This document shows positions 10,973-22,913 of a stretch of DNA of 53,513 bases, one piece after another. The DNA comes from Lyophyllum atratum (Eukaryota; Basidiomycota; Agaricomycetes; Agaricales; Lyophyllaceae). The stretch spans positions 1 to 53,513 of the forward strand of contig JACGCN010000108.1 in NCBI GenBank assembly GCA_014905825.1. The letters run 5' to 3'. The notes below the pieces were generated by a model, which was not told the origin of the DNA, made no database searches, and saw nothing but the letters and a program-made list of their open reading frames with translations. How positions within the stretch are numbered: the stretch's first letter is position 1; each line of letters opens with the position of its first letter. The translations under genes and the position numbers were made by a program.

Positions 10973-12020
10973 GGAACTTTGGCGTTCGGTGTGAATGGGT
11001 ACAGGGTCAGAGTCGGGGTCAGGGTATAGTCCACTCAGAGACGCATATATTAGAGCAAGTAACTAAGCAAAGACATGTATGGAAGGGGCAGGAAACGCGC
11101 GATCTGAGTGGCAGAATGAGTAATTAATGCTTACTTAGAAAGCGGCAGATACGTACCGGATGGAATGACAGATGGAATCGGTGGGTGATACGCATGCCGC
11201 GGACACGGGAGATGATTTGAAGCCGCAACCGCGAATCTGAGCAGAGGTTTCTTCTGCTGAGGTCGTCAGGGTTACAGGAGGCGCGATTACAAAACTGCGA
11301 AAGGAACTTACGCATTTGAATTACGATGGGCAGATAAGCCCAGGTGAAACGTTCGGCCGCTGCATGATGTCGCGACCGTCGCGCATCGGATGACTATGAG
11401 ATGATCAGCAAATGAGACAAGTTTGGGTACAGTAAGATAGGAGGAACTTACGGGCCTGAAGGAATGGCAGATGGAGTGCCTGCGGTACGAAGGTTCACGT
11501 CTAACGAACGTGAGCAGAGGTTTCTTCTGCCGAGGTCGTCAGGGTTACAGGAGGCGCGCTTACAAAAATGCGAAAGGAACTTACGCATTTGAATTACGAT
11601 GGGCAGATAAGCCCAGGTGAAACGTTCGGCCGGCTGCATGATGTCGCAACCGTCGCGCATCGGATGACTATGAGATGATCAGTAAATGAGACGAAGTTCG
11701 GGTACAGTAAGAAAGGCAGAACTTACGGGCCTGAGGGAGTAGCAGATGGAGTGCCTGCGGTACGGCGGTCCACGTCTAAGAAAACGGGAAGACATATGCA
11801 GGCGGTAGAATAATCGCGCAACCGTCGCGCATCGGATGACTATGAGATGATCAGTAAATGAGACGAAGTTCGGGTACAGTAAGAAAGGCAGAACTTACGG
11901 GCCTGAGGGAGTAGCAGATGGAGTGCCTGCGGTACGGCGGTCCACGTCTAAGAAAACGGGAAGACATATGCAGGCGGTAGAATAATCGCGCGAGATCTGA
12001 GGTCGAGATCGGGGCAGCAA
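10973..12020. repeat. Duplicated promoter-side repeats; 172-bp perfect tandem at 11647-11990
   Basis: Upstream of the 884-aa gene, a segment with CAGAGGTTTCTTCTGC and GGTCGTCAGGGTTACAGGAG occurs around 11230-11400 and again around 11510-11690. CAACCGTCGCGCATCGGATG...GGCGGTAGAATAATCGCG is a 172-bp tandem duplication with copies 11647-11818 and 11819-11990. No coding sequence is recognised. Confidence 0.75.
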
Positions 12021-12580
12021 GCGTCGATTTGAAAATCCTGAGGGGTTCCGGGTCCGGGTCCGGGTCCAGGTACATCGCGACTGGGAGATGATGTGCTCCG
12101 GAGTACTCCAGAGCAGATCACCTCGTCATCGACGAGGAGAGCGGGGAACGGACATTGCGACTGGGAGATGATGTGCTCCGGAGTACTCCAGAGCAGATCA
12201 CCTCGTCATCGACGAGGAGGGCGGGGAACAGAGACCAGGTGCAACGGCATCGACGACGAAGAGACGATTGCGGACTTGGTAGAAATTGACCCACGACCAA
12301 GATCACCTGACCAGACCGTGGCAATTTCACCTCGTGATCCGGAGCCCCGAATCTGCTGCACCATGGTCTCTGTTCCCCGCCCTCCTCGTCGCTGACGAGG
12401 TGATCTGCTCTGGAGTACTCCGGAGCACATCATCTCCCAGTCGCGATGTCCGTTCCCCGCCCTCCTCGTCGATGACGAGGTGATCTGCTCTGGAGTACTC
12501 CGGAGCACATCATCTCCCAGTCGCGATGTACCTGGACCCGGACCCGGACCCGGAACCCCTCAGGATTTTCAAATCGACGC
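12021..12580. mobile_element. Fold-back (long inverted repeat) element, ~223-bp arms
   Basis: Left arm 12021-12243 and right arm 12358-12580 are near-perfect reverse complements, around a 114-bp centre. Each arm starts GCGTCGATTTGAAAATCCTG, then three GGGTCC units, then two tandem ~68-bp subunits carrying TGTGCTCCGGAGTACTCCAG and the palindrome CCTCGTCATCGACGAGG. No reading frame of interest lies in the centre. The structure fits a fold-back or MITE-like element; I could not identify a convincing target-site duplication. Confidence 0.82.
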
Positions 12581-12717
12581 AGCGGGCAGGCACACCCCTG
12601 CTATTCCTTCAGCCCGGTAAGTTCTTCCTATCGTCCTGTGGCTGTACCCCTTTTTTGTTACTAAGCAACTAATAGTAATCCGCTCCTCTATCGCATAGGT
12701 ATCATGCTGCAGCTATT

Positions 12718-13035
12718 TTAGGTTCTACATCTCCACGGCATCTAGAGTCTCGTCCCGAACGTGAACGGCAAAAACGGGATAAGAACCCGAGGGACCTCTA
12801 GGAAGACAAGCACCCTGCTCCGATGGAAGACAAGCACCCTGCTCCGATGCCGATCGTCTCAAGCGTCGGCTCAGCGGGTCTTGACTTGACTTTTTCAGAC
12901 GTTCTCATATTCATCGTGAGTTACTTCTCTACAACGGTGATTCTCATCTCACCAAAATCACAGGACCAACCGTGGTCCGCTCTGGAACAACGTCAGATCG
13001 GGGGCCGGGCCCATGGTCAACCGCAGACGACACAG
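12718..13035 (+). pseudogene. Broken duplicate of the SNF2 helicase motor end
   Basis: This stretch is a diverged copy of 16424-16701 in the intact SNF2 gene downstream. It keeps the exon start after TTTAG, the GSVGSAGL..L motif-V region, the GTGAGTTACT intron with its AAAATCACAG acceptor, and DQPWSA. It is frame-broken near 12730-12830 (stop codons, a doubled GACAAGCACCCTGCTCCGATG) and the motif-VI block reads QIGGRAHGQ instead of QTRGRAHRQ, losing the second arginine. No start or upstream motor domain is present. It lies between the fold-back element and the intact gene. Confidence 0.8.
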
Positions 13036-13492
13036 GAACCCCCGCCTGGCCTCGCCTCCACCCAGTCCCAGCACAACACAACGATCGCTTCTCCTTTTTC
13101 GGGCCCCATCACCTCACCAACCCACGGAACTTTCGCGCCGTCAACGCCGATCGATTGAACGCGTATCTAACCAACCACTGTTCTGGACCACATCGGACCA
13201 CGTCTTGGATGATCTTGGTGGGTGTTTCACAATTTTACTCGAGATCCTTTGACTAATCCTTCCTGACAGCAGCGTGCAGCCACATACGTACCTGCCATTA
13301 CCTCCCATTACGATACCTTCGCGTAGCTCCTTAGAACAGTTGACCTTTGTATTTTGGCCTACACGCCTTCTCACGACTGAATCATATACCTATTGGCGAC
13401 GCTCTTCATTCCCACCAAGTTCAGTTCTATATAGCCTCCCACTTTGCGCTCAAGATACTTCTGCGAGCTCTCTATCCCCCGCCTTCCTCGCT

Positions 13493-16400
13493 ATGCCCAG
13501 CCATACGGGTGCCAGTGCACTTGTGAAGCTCTACATGCTAAGCTACGCGCCGTGGAGTTGGCCCACCTGGCAAGAGCACACTGGTGTCGCTCACGGCCTC
13601 TTCCCCGACGACGACAAACTTCTTCCTCGCGGCTGGTCTCGTCAGAACGCCATCGACGTGCAGTCCTACTTCAAGGCGTACAGCCTCCTCCCTTCCGAGG
13701 ATAAAAAGATCGCCTTCGCGGTCAACTCCAAAGGTTCTTCAAAGTATCCAGGACGCGAGTTCTGGAACGCCTGGGTCAATCGTCGCTGGGACTCCTGGGG
13801 TATCCATACCCTCATCATCAAAGTGCTGAAGGAGATCGAGTTACATCCCGTCGATATCATCGCTCGCGACGATGACCTCGACAATTGGCCGAGCGCTGAC
13901 AACTACATTCCCGCCGTAGTCGATGACGTCGGGATGAGGCTCTTCGGCGAGGAAGCCTTTCCCTCAGGATCTTCAGTCCTTTCATCATCCCTCCGAGCTG
14001 CCGTGCGGATCATCGTACAGCGGACTTGGAATACCCTCCGTCTTCAAGTCAGCACGATGAAGAACCGCCGAAATGAGATAGAGGCCACCGCCAAAGCCGC
14101 ATTTGCAGGTGAGTACTTCATTGTTTTCTGTGATCATCTCTAAATACATTTCAGATCTTGAGAACGGCAAGCTCACGAAGGCGAAGGTTTCGCGCACAAT
14201 CCACGCCGTCGCCAAGTGGAAAGAATGCTCTACCCTCTTCAACACCGCGAGGAACGTCGAAGCAGCCGAGTCTATGCTCGCCAATCTTGAGGAGATCATG
14301 GAGGGGCTAGGAGCGAAGCTGGAGAAGCGAACAAAATCCAAAGGTGAGCGCGCTGCTCCCCGTTCTTTCTTCCTTGACTCATAAATGGTGGCAGGCACGT
14401 GTAAAGTCTCGGCCATCGACTTGAAGAACCTTGCCACCGAGGAGGACGTCACCGATCTGGTACACATGTACCATGAGTACTTCGACGGCGATGTGGAGGA
14501 CCCGGACGAGGAACCCGTTATAGCGAAAGCTCCCACTGATAGGCAAAAACTCAACGATGCTGGTGGAGACTTCGGAATGGATGTAGAGGCGACCATGACT
14601 TTTGGGAAGCTGGCTGGGTCGCTCGGCTGGAGGACCGGCATCCCGCCCACTTTCAACTCCCTCCGTGACCGTTTTGGCACGACGCCTTGGGACGACCCCA
14701 CGCCTTTCGAGAGCGAACCCAAGCCCGCCAACATCGAGCCGCTGCGCCTCCACTGGCATCAACTCGCAGGCACTCACTCTATTGTGAGAAGCCTGTTCAC
14801 GGAGTCCAAGAATCCAGACCGCGTCCTCGGGGTACTCGTCGGTGACGAGGTCGGCCTTGGGAAATCTGCCCAGGCGATCGCGTTCATGGCCTTCCTCATG
14901 CAGGTTGCCTGGCTGAAAAAGCACAAGAAAAAGCTTCCGAGAGTACTTGGTGAGTCTCGATGCAGACGCTTAGGTGTGGTTGCTAATACCTTGCCCTCAG
15001 AGCAACGGATGTACCTTGGCGGTAAAAGGAACATTCCTTCGGCGCCACACCTGATCCTTTGCCCCGGAACGCTCGTCCCTCAATGGGTAAGCGAGCTAAA
15101 GGTGTTCTTCCAACGGAAGAAGGTCGAGATCCTCGTCTACGACAGTCAAACCGACGCCGCCCAATTCTGGGGCCTTGAGGGTCCGGTGCAGAAGTCGGCT
15201 CACGAGGCTCGTTCTATCATCATCGTTGCTAGCCATTCGGTACGTTATGTTCGTTACATGGGTGGGTTATGTTGCTGACCAGACTCAGGTTTTGTTCAAG
15301 GAGATGAACGACTGCCACATGGCGTCAAAGAAGAAGAAGGGCGCTCGTCCTTGGGATATGCCAAAGGCTAGGCCTTCGCAGACGTTTGTAGACACTCTGT
15401 TCGGTCAGGAGTTCTTGATCGTCGTCGTCGACGAGGCCCACCACATGCGCAATGCTGGGAGGAAGCATAGTGCCATCTTGCGGCTGCTGCAGCAGGCAAA
15501 GATACGGCTTATCATGACAGCCACGCCCCTCCACACGTCCTTCAAAGTAAGCCGTTTCTGCCGCGATCAATCACCGCCGCTCATTGTCACCCCACCTCCT
15601 AGGACCTCTCCGCTATGGGTCGCCTCGTGGGTCTCCCACACTTTTACACAGAGGAGGCCTTCCAGGACGAAAAAGATGACGCTGCGGCGGTTCGTAAGGC
15701 GAAGGCTTTGGATGACGATGGGCAATCTCTCCTCGTAGTACAACTTCTCGCGGTGAAGCGCCTCCAAGCCCGCCTCGGCGATCACTTCCTGCGGAGGACG
15801 ACAAGCAGCCTCGACAGTCAAGGGAACCCTCTCTTGCCGCTCCCACCCTATGATGAAATATTGGGTGTCCTGGAGCTCACGCAGAGAGAGAGAGAGGTCA
15901 TTCAAGCCCGAGCCGAGGCGGCAAAAGCATCGTAAGGCGCATGTCATCTACTTCAGTCCGTGTACTAACTATCTCGTAGAGTGGAAACCAGCAATGCGTC
16001 CGGATTGGCGACGAGAGTAAGTCGATTCCAGTCAAAGACTCTTTCACGACTTCTGACGCCATCACTTTCTAGAGGTTTTATCTGGAGTACAGGACGGCGG
16101 TTGGGTTTTCCAAAGAAGATCCCGCGGCGCCCTTTCCGTCGTTCAGGTCGCTCGCAGAGTGGCTCCCAGTAAAGAGTACCAAGATGGAGGTCACCGCGCA
16201 GGTCTGTAAACACTATCTAAGGGATGATAGCGTCGGGGACGTTGAGTTCGTGGATGGGCACCCTGTTTTTCCCGATATCCCCGACATCCCCCCCGACAGG
16301 GTCCAGCAAAAGCGGCGTATCATAATCTACGCCGAGTTTTCCTCTATGGCTCCACTACTACAAAATGTAAGTCGTCCTTCTACTCATGGCGGGGCTTTCA

Positions 16401-17504
16401 TTGACATAGGCGGCTTAGGTTCTACGACTCCACGGCATCGAGAGTCTCGCCCTGAACGGCAAGACGTCCATCGAGAACCGGAATAAGCACGTCAGAAACC
16501 TCTACGACGACAAGCACCCTGCTCGGGTACTGATCTTTTCGAGCGTTGGCTCTGCGGGTCTTAACTTGGCTATCGCAGACGTTCTCATATTCTTCGTGAG
16601 TTACTCCTCTACAGCGGTGATTCTCACCTCACCAAAATCACAGGACCAACCGTGGTCCGCTCAGGACGAACGTCAGACCAGGGGCCGGGCCCATCGTCAA
16701 CCGCAGAAGAAAACAGTGAAGGTTATTCACCTACTGGCAAGTGATTCGGCGGACTTGTTGATGAACGATGTCGCGCGAGGGAAGCGCGACATGTTCGACG
16801 CGTTTGTGAATAAGGAGTTGCGCGACGGTATGTGCCTACCTCACTTCTAACTTTCTGGGGCTGACACGGCGCGAGTCAGAGTTCAAAGGTCTCCTCGAAG
16901 GGTCCATTCCCGACATGCCCGAGGATGCCGACCAAAACGACCCCACTACCCCGGCTCCAGCTGCGCGAAAGAAGTCGAAGAAGGTCAAGAAAGTCGAGGA
17001 GCCAATCGTCGTCGACAAGGATGTCATTGATATCGGTAACTCTGACGATGATAGGGCTCCAGCTGCGCGAAAGAAGTCGAAGAAGGTCAAGAAAGTCAAG
17101 GAGCCAATCGTCGTCGACAAGGATGTCATTGATATCGATAACTCTGACGACGATAGGGCTCCAGCCGCGCGAAAGAAGTCGAAGAAGGTCAAGAAAGTCA
17201 AGGAGCCAATCATCGTCGACGAGGACACCCCTTCCATCGATGTCGATACCTCTGCGGCCCCATCGGAAGGTGATACATCCATGGCAGTATCGGAGGGTGA
17301 TGCATCGATCGCGGTATCCGATGAGACGTCTATGATGTCTTCCGACATGGATGGGCTCCTGGGTGATATCCAGGACTCAGAATCTGGTAAGTTCATCACG
17401 GCATGTATACGGCTCAAGGGCTGAACATTGTTAATAGAGAACAACTCGATTAAGGACGCGGCAACCGCACAACCCAAACGTCGCGGCAAAAAACCCATGC
17501 TCGA

Positions 17505-17541
<37 letters not shown>

Positions 17542-18482
17542 ACGAGGAGATACAACCTATCTCTGATCCAGGCATGTCGCATTTCTACATCATTTCTGCC
17601 TCGCTGATGATAGGTTACAGGTACAGGGCCTAAGCCCGTCGCCTCCCTCGTTGCGTACTTCAGCTCCCCTGAAAGCTCAATCACACACAGCCCGCCTGCA
17701 AAGCGAGCGAGAAAAGGTTCCGTCGGGGCTGAAACGGCTGTGATTCTGTTCCCTGAAGGGGAGCACTCGGCCCATAAGCCCACCGAGACCTCGGAGGAGA
17801 CGACGGGGTTTCGTCCTCAGTCGGTAAGTTCTGTCCAGTGAAATCATTGTACATCGCTCTCATGTATGCAGAAGTAGCTGCCGCAAGTCCTCCCGCCGTG
17901 GAGATGGACTTCGATGACTCGCCTGAGATCGCTTTCAACAACTCCCCTGAGACGGCCTTCGACGACTCCCCTGAGATGGCCAATGATGAGTCCTCATCGC
18001 AGAGGAGGACTCTGCCAGAGTCCCAGCAAGCTCCGATCCACCAGGACTCCTCGTCCACGACGGCGACTCTGCCAGCTTCCCAGCAAGCACAGGCACGCCA
18101 GTTCCTTGCTCCAAAGAAGGATACACTGAAGAGGGACAACCCATGGAGCAGAAATCCGCGTGGAGTTGAACAAGGTACGCTATCTCGAACAAGTTTGGTA
18201 TATTGATCATCCCCTGACTTAAAGCTAGCACAAGCAGGTCCATCCACCGCCCCTCCCGCCCCTCGCACGTCAGGAGAAGCAGGTCTATCCACCGTCCCTG
18301 GTACCCAGGGACAATTCCATGGACCCCGTCGCGCCCCCGGGACAAATCCCTTTGCCCGTCCTCCTCCCAGGCCCACGTTACCCAGTCGACAACCGGGCTC
18401 GTTGTCAGAAGTTGCTGCCCCTCCCAAAACTGCTCTGAAGGCTAAATCCCGCCAAGGCGCCAGGTGGACCAAGACAAAGTAA
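13493..18482 (+). CDS. SNF2-family DNA-dependent ATPase/helicase with repetitive tail
   Basis: ATG 13493 (MPSHTGASAL) opens a multi-exon gene; exons 13493-14108, 14155-14343, 14395-14949, 15001-15239, 15289-15546 and onward from 15603 join in phase. SNF2 motifs are in order: motif I GDEVGLGKSAQA (about 14841-14876), Ia LILCPGTLVPQW, II DEAHH (15430-15444), III LIMTATPLH, IV VLIFSSV, V GSAGLNLA (about 16550), VI QTRGRAHRQPQ (about 16670). Such proteins use ATP to translocate on DNA and remodel chromatin or displace proteins. The tail has three near-identical units (APAARKKSKKVKKV...VVDKDVIDI, 16965-17215), then Asp/Glu and Ser/Pro-rich low complexity, ending WTKTK-stop at 18482. Exon borders after about 17390 are not fully resolved. 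The long N-terminal 450 residues are unrecognised. The motor looks complete, so activity is plausible; subfamily uncertain. Confidence 0.85.
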
Positions 18483-19672
18483 GCATATCACTCGCCCAAC
18501 TTACAGTAAATGTCTTCAATCCCGTACGTCCCATACGTACATTTACTGTACCTCCGTGCCGTGCGCCGTTATGCCCTACCTTTAGTTAGTCATATATTTC
18601 GTTGTACATGTCGACCATCGTGACTTGAAAGCCAACAAATATATTGATTTCTATCTGTATACGCGTGTCCCCCACTAAGTTACAAGAGAAGACCCAAGTT
18701 GATTCCGTTCCGAGTCGACGTCGGAACGGAACGAGTTCCGGACCTGGTTGCATGACGTAAGTTGCCGAACAGCTCAGCCAAACACAAGCAAAAAACCCTA
18801 AGTCCTGTTACCACCACCACCATCCAAGGCCCTCGCTCCCTGTAACTCCCCCTGGACCTCGTCTCGGACGACCAAGAGCTCTCTGCTAAGCCATAGTAGA
18901 GACCTCGAGGTTGCGTTCTCCCGAATTCAAGGCACCGCGTCGTCGACAACCAAGAGCTCTCCGCTAAGCCCTAGTGGAGACCTCGAGGTTGTTTCCTCCC
19001 GAATTCAGGGCACCCTCAAGTAAACCTCAAGACAAACCCTAGGAACTGCTCGTCGTAGGCAACATCTTGCGCGCTCTCTGCTCTTACTGGTAGTTACCGA
19101 GTAGCCGTCGCCTTTAACGTGTGGTACCTCTTGGAAAGGCTAGGCCCACCGGAATCCGTCTATTCAAGCCCTGAGTCTTCGGTATGTCAACCTACTGCAT
19201 ATAAAACTGTATTCTATCAGCTAACGCACGATACTGCGCTCCAGGACTCGCCCATACGCTCTCCTCGTCCTCGACGTTTCTCGTCCCACGTAACACGCTC
19301 TTTTTCCCCCTGGTGAGTGCCCGTCGCGCACCCCAACCGTACTTGTCCTCTGACATACAACGTTCCTTCAGCTTCCCCTACGCCGCTCACCTCTACGCGG
19401 ACGAGACATCACATAATACGCTAGATTACTTCTGTCAGTACACCTGCCGCTCTCACAAACGTTCGTCCCGATCTCATGCTAGATTCTGCGCCTTAGCCCG
19501 CCCCTCCCGGTATTATCACGTACCCTTCGTCGACGACGACTTGTTACTCTACGTTCCTGGTGAGCATAACGTTATAGTCCCTGCTATACGACGAGTACTG
19601 ACTTTCTACTCCCTATTACAGCGCTCTCCACCTTAAACCAAGTCGACAATTCATCCGCCTTACGTCGTTAAC
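18483..19672. other. Intergenic stretch with palindrome and ~80-bp tandem duplication
   Basis: Holds an interrupted palindrome TTCCGTTCCGA-gtcgacg-TCGGAACGGAA (18703-18731) and two tandem copies of a segment with CCAAGAGCTCT..GCTAAGCC and GAGACCTCGAGGTTG (about 18868-19015). The rest may include the promoter and 5' leader of the next gene. No coding region is supported. Confidence 0.6.
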
Positions 19673-22623
19673 ATGGTCTTTAGCTACGCCGACGAGCAGC
19701 ATAGGATTGTAGCGGCCCAAGCAGCCACCCAAATACCCGCCAACCCTCTCACTCCAATACCCGTCCTCACCTTCTTCTGGCAACCCAAATACGACGGCCT
19801 ATGGAGCTCGCCCAATGCCATTCATTTTCGCAGACCCGTCACTACAGCAGAAGACGATCGTAACGCGAGGTCACTGTACAACTTTTTTCGTCGCCCTCAC
19901 AAGACGCGTTGGCTTGACTCCACGTCGCCATACCTCGCGTTCTGGCCAGCACAGTGGATATGGACGGGAACGTTCAGCACCTTGAACGTCGTTCCCGGGA
20001 ACGTCAGGGTCAATAGGTTCGCGAAGGGCCCGGGGTATCACCTACCCCCCGACGTCATCCAACATTGGCAAGGACTGGAATACAATCTACTTCGTCTGGC
20101 GCAAGGTCTTCTGGCGCTCAACAACAAGACGAAGTACCAGATGCACCATTTACAGTGCAAGACCGTGCCCCAGTCATGCCAGTATGAGGGCATTCACGCG
20201 CACGAAGCCGAAGTGGTCCAAGCCGCCATCCAGACGAGCAAGGCGTTCGTCATACTGTCCTCCTTCGTCTCCTTCGCCATCGCCCTAGATCTCGCAAGGA
20301 ATCCACACCAGGAAGGAGCGACACCTCACTGGATCACCTACGGCCAATCCGATCTCCACATCACCCCCACATTCCTCGACGAGGTCAGCAACTCCTTCAT
20401 CGCTATCTTCTCCCCCGGCTTTCGCCCAGGTGCATACGCAGAGTATAGGTACCTGGGTATGGATTGCTTCGATGCGTTCTTGACCGCCAACGCCCCTCTA
20501 TATATTCATTGGGGTGAAGCAGCCCCCCAATTATTACACGACAACTCCTCCATGTTAAAATACTGTCCAACGATCGACCAAGCGAAAAGGGCCCGGGAAG
20601 AATACGCCCAGGGACAGTCTCGTCAGAATCCGCGATCTGTAGTACGGAGCGTCGACGTGGACAATGAACTTGGGCAACCTCGCGCTCCTTCTCCTCCCAC
20701 AATGGAGGATAGGGAGTACCGAGAATACACTGCGTCGCCCGAGTACCCCAGCGCATTGAATGCCTTGCACGCCTTGCAGGATTCTCCAGAATCGCCGCCG
20801 CAGCAGGTTGACGAAGAGGATGACTGGCAGGATGCGCCGTCAGCTGTGACGAACGGCAGTACGCCGCGGGAACACTTCGACCGCCTTGACAAGGAGAGGG
20901 ATGCGACTCGGGCCCAGGAGAACAAGCATAGGAGTGAGCTGCGAATCAAAGGGGAATACGCGGCCAACCAAGAGAACATCCAAGACCAGGTCCGGAAACC
21001 GACAATGGGACAGACCTTGTACATCTGGGTGCAGGAAGGCAGGAAGACATTCTCACGGCGCGTGGTTCCTGAGGCAGAATGGGAGAGTGTCTGGTGCGAC
21101 TGCCGACCCCAAGAACGCCACTACTCGTGGGATTACGACGAGTGGGACCTGTACAAACCTACAGGTTTCTTCGTCACCGAGGAGCAGCACGTCCCTGACC
21201 CGGTCACGAACCACGACGACGAGGACGTGGGTAGGATCACGTACGAACAGTATGACCATGGGGAGAGCGATTACGGCGAGAGCAGTGAGGAGGGCGACAG
21301 CAGCAGGAAGAGGAAGAGGAAGGGAAAGGGAAAGCAGGCGGACGCCAATCCCCGTAAACGTGACACCCCTTTCACTGTTCGATCCGTCGACTTAGGCCCT
21401 GCGCGCGGTGACACCCCTTCCCATCCCCCAGTCGAATCCGTCAACCTAGGCCCTGCGCCCGACATTCGGGAGCACCTGTACCTTCGATACAGGTTCATCT
21501 TGCCAGCTACCCTCGACCAGCACACGGCCTCAGCGCTTCGTGTTCAAGGCTCTCCGTCGCAGGTAGTACCCTCCCTCAAGAGGTTGGGCGTGATGGCGAC
21601 AGCTCGCACATCGGGCCAGGATGCGTGTCTCGTCGCCCTCTGTGACTTCCTTTCCCAACCCTCCGTTCCGGGCGAGTTCTCTCGAACGCTGTGGGACCTC
21701 TCGCCGACGCTCCGTGAAGTGGTGGTCAGCAACCCATATTTTGCCTATCTTCGTCTCGGCTCTGACCGTCACATCGTCGGCACCCAAGAGAAACCCTTGG
21801 TGAAGCAATGGTACCTCCTCGTCATCGCCGACCCCCGTGCAGTAGTTGAAGTCTTTCGGCAGCGGTTCAACTCCATGGCCGAAATGGCTCGTCATCTCAT
21901 CAAAAACGGCATCGAATTCGCTACGGGGAAACCAGTTGAGAAGCGACGTCCCACCACCTACAGACCGCGCCCGCCCATCACCCTCGGTTACCGTCAGGCT
22001 GAGCACCGATTCACGCCCTCCGATTTGGCGTCATACCTCCAGATACGGGGCCAAGTGCTCACAGGCGCAGTTCTTAGGGCGGCTTTGATGGCAGGAGGCA
22101 TAGTATGGAGAATTGCTCTTGACCACATTGGGGGTCAGGACAGTGGGTATCGCATCGTCACCACGGGCCCGACGTCGACCGCATCGTCCACCGGGAAAGT
22201 GGTTGGCGAACTCGGTGGCTACGACCTCGTCGACGACGACGATCTTTCCGTTGACATGGCTGAGGCGATATGCGGCATGTATAGAGTCTGGACCAGTAAG
22301 TTTCACTCTCCTTGCGACATGGACAATTTTCTAACTCATTTTCAGACAGGGCTGAGCAGACCGTAAAAGTTTCCTGGTTCCCCACCTCGCATATCTGGAA
22401 AAGTTCCGGTCACCATCGTGGCTACTGGACGCCGGACAACGAAGCCTGGTACCAGGCGCGCCTCACTGATATCCGGAAGGGAAACGGGCCCAAGAAAAGC
22501 GCGGATTGGCGGAATCATCTGAAATCGATTCATCCGAAGATTGTCAAGGTGATGGACGAGCGAATCCACGGTGTGTTTGACCAGTTACTTCAAGGTGATG
22601 GGTCGTATTGGATAGACCTTTGA
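19673..22623 (+). CDS. Orphan protein of 966 aa, function unknown
   Basis: A long first exon, 19673-22295, and a second, 22346-22623, join in phase across a GTAAGT...TTTTCAG intron to a 966-residue protein (MVFSYADEQ...GSYWIDL). I recognise no named domain. The first 300 residues are rich in aromatic residues (FFWQPKYDGLW, WPAQWIWTG, YHLPPDVIQHW) and look globular. The middle is acidic and charged, with a likely nuclear localisation cluster RKRKRKGKGK near 21305-21335. The last 300 residues, with FSRTLWDLSPTLREVV and the conserved-looking WTPDNEAWYQARL tail, look globular again. No signal peptide or membrane span is evident. It follows the SNF2 gene on the same strand, 1.2 kb away. The long uninterrupted exon and clean splice support a real gene. 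Confidence 0.75.
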
Positions 22624-22913
22624 GGTATACCTCGCGGCCATTCTTTGAACTTCTTGCAGTCGTCGGCTCCTCCCCCCCTTCGCTCCTATATACATTGGAC
22701 ATACACCTTCGGACAATGAGAAATTACTGTAATCCCCCCCCCAACCCTTTGAATTCCCCCCCCCACCCTCTGAATCAGCGCTACATTGTTGTACATATGC
22801 GCATGAAACAAAAGACTATCTCTCCCAAAGCAACGTTTCTCCTGAGCATTACTGACTACTTCCAATGAATCTATCAGTGCTAGTCCATGCCAACTACTTA
22901 TAACAGCGCGCCA

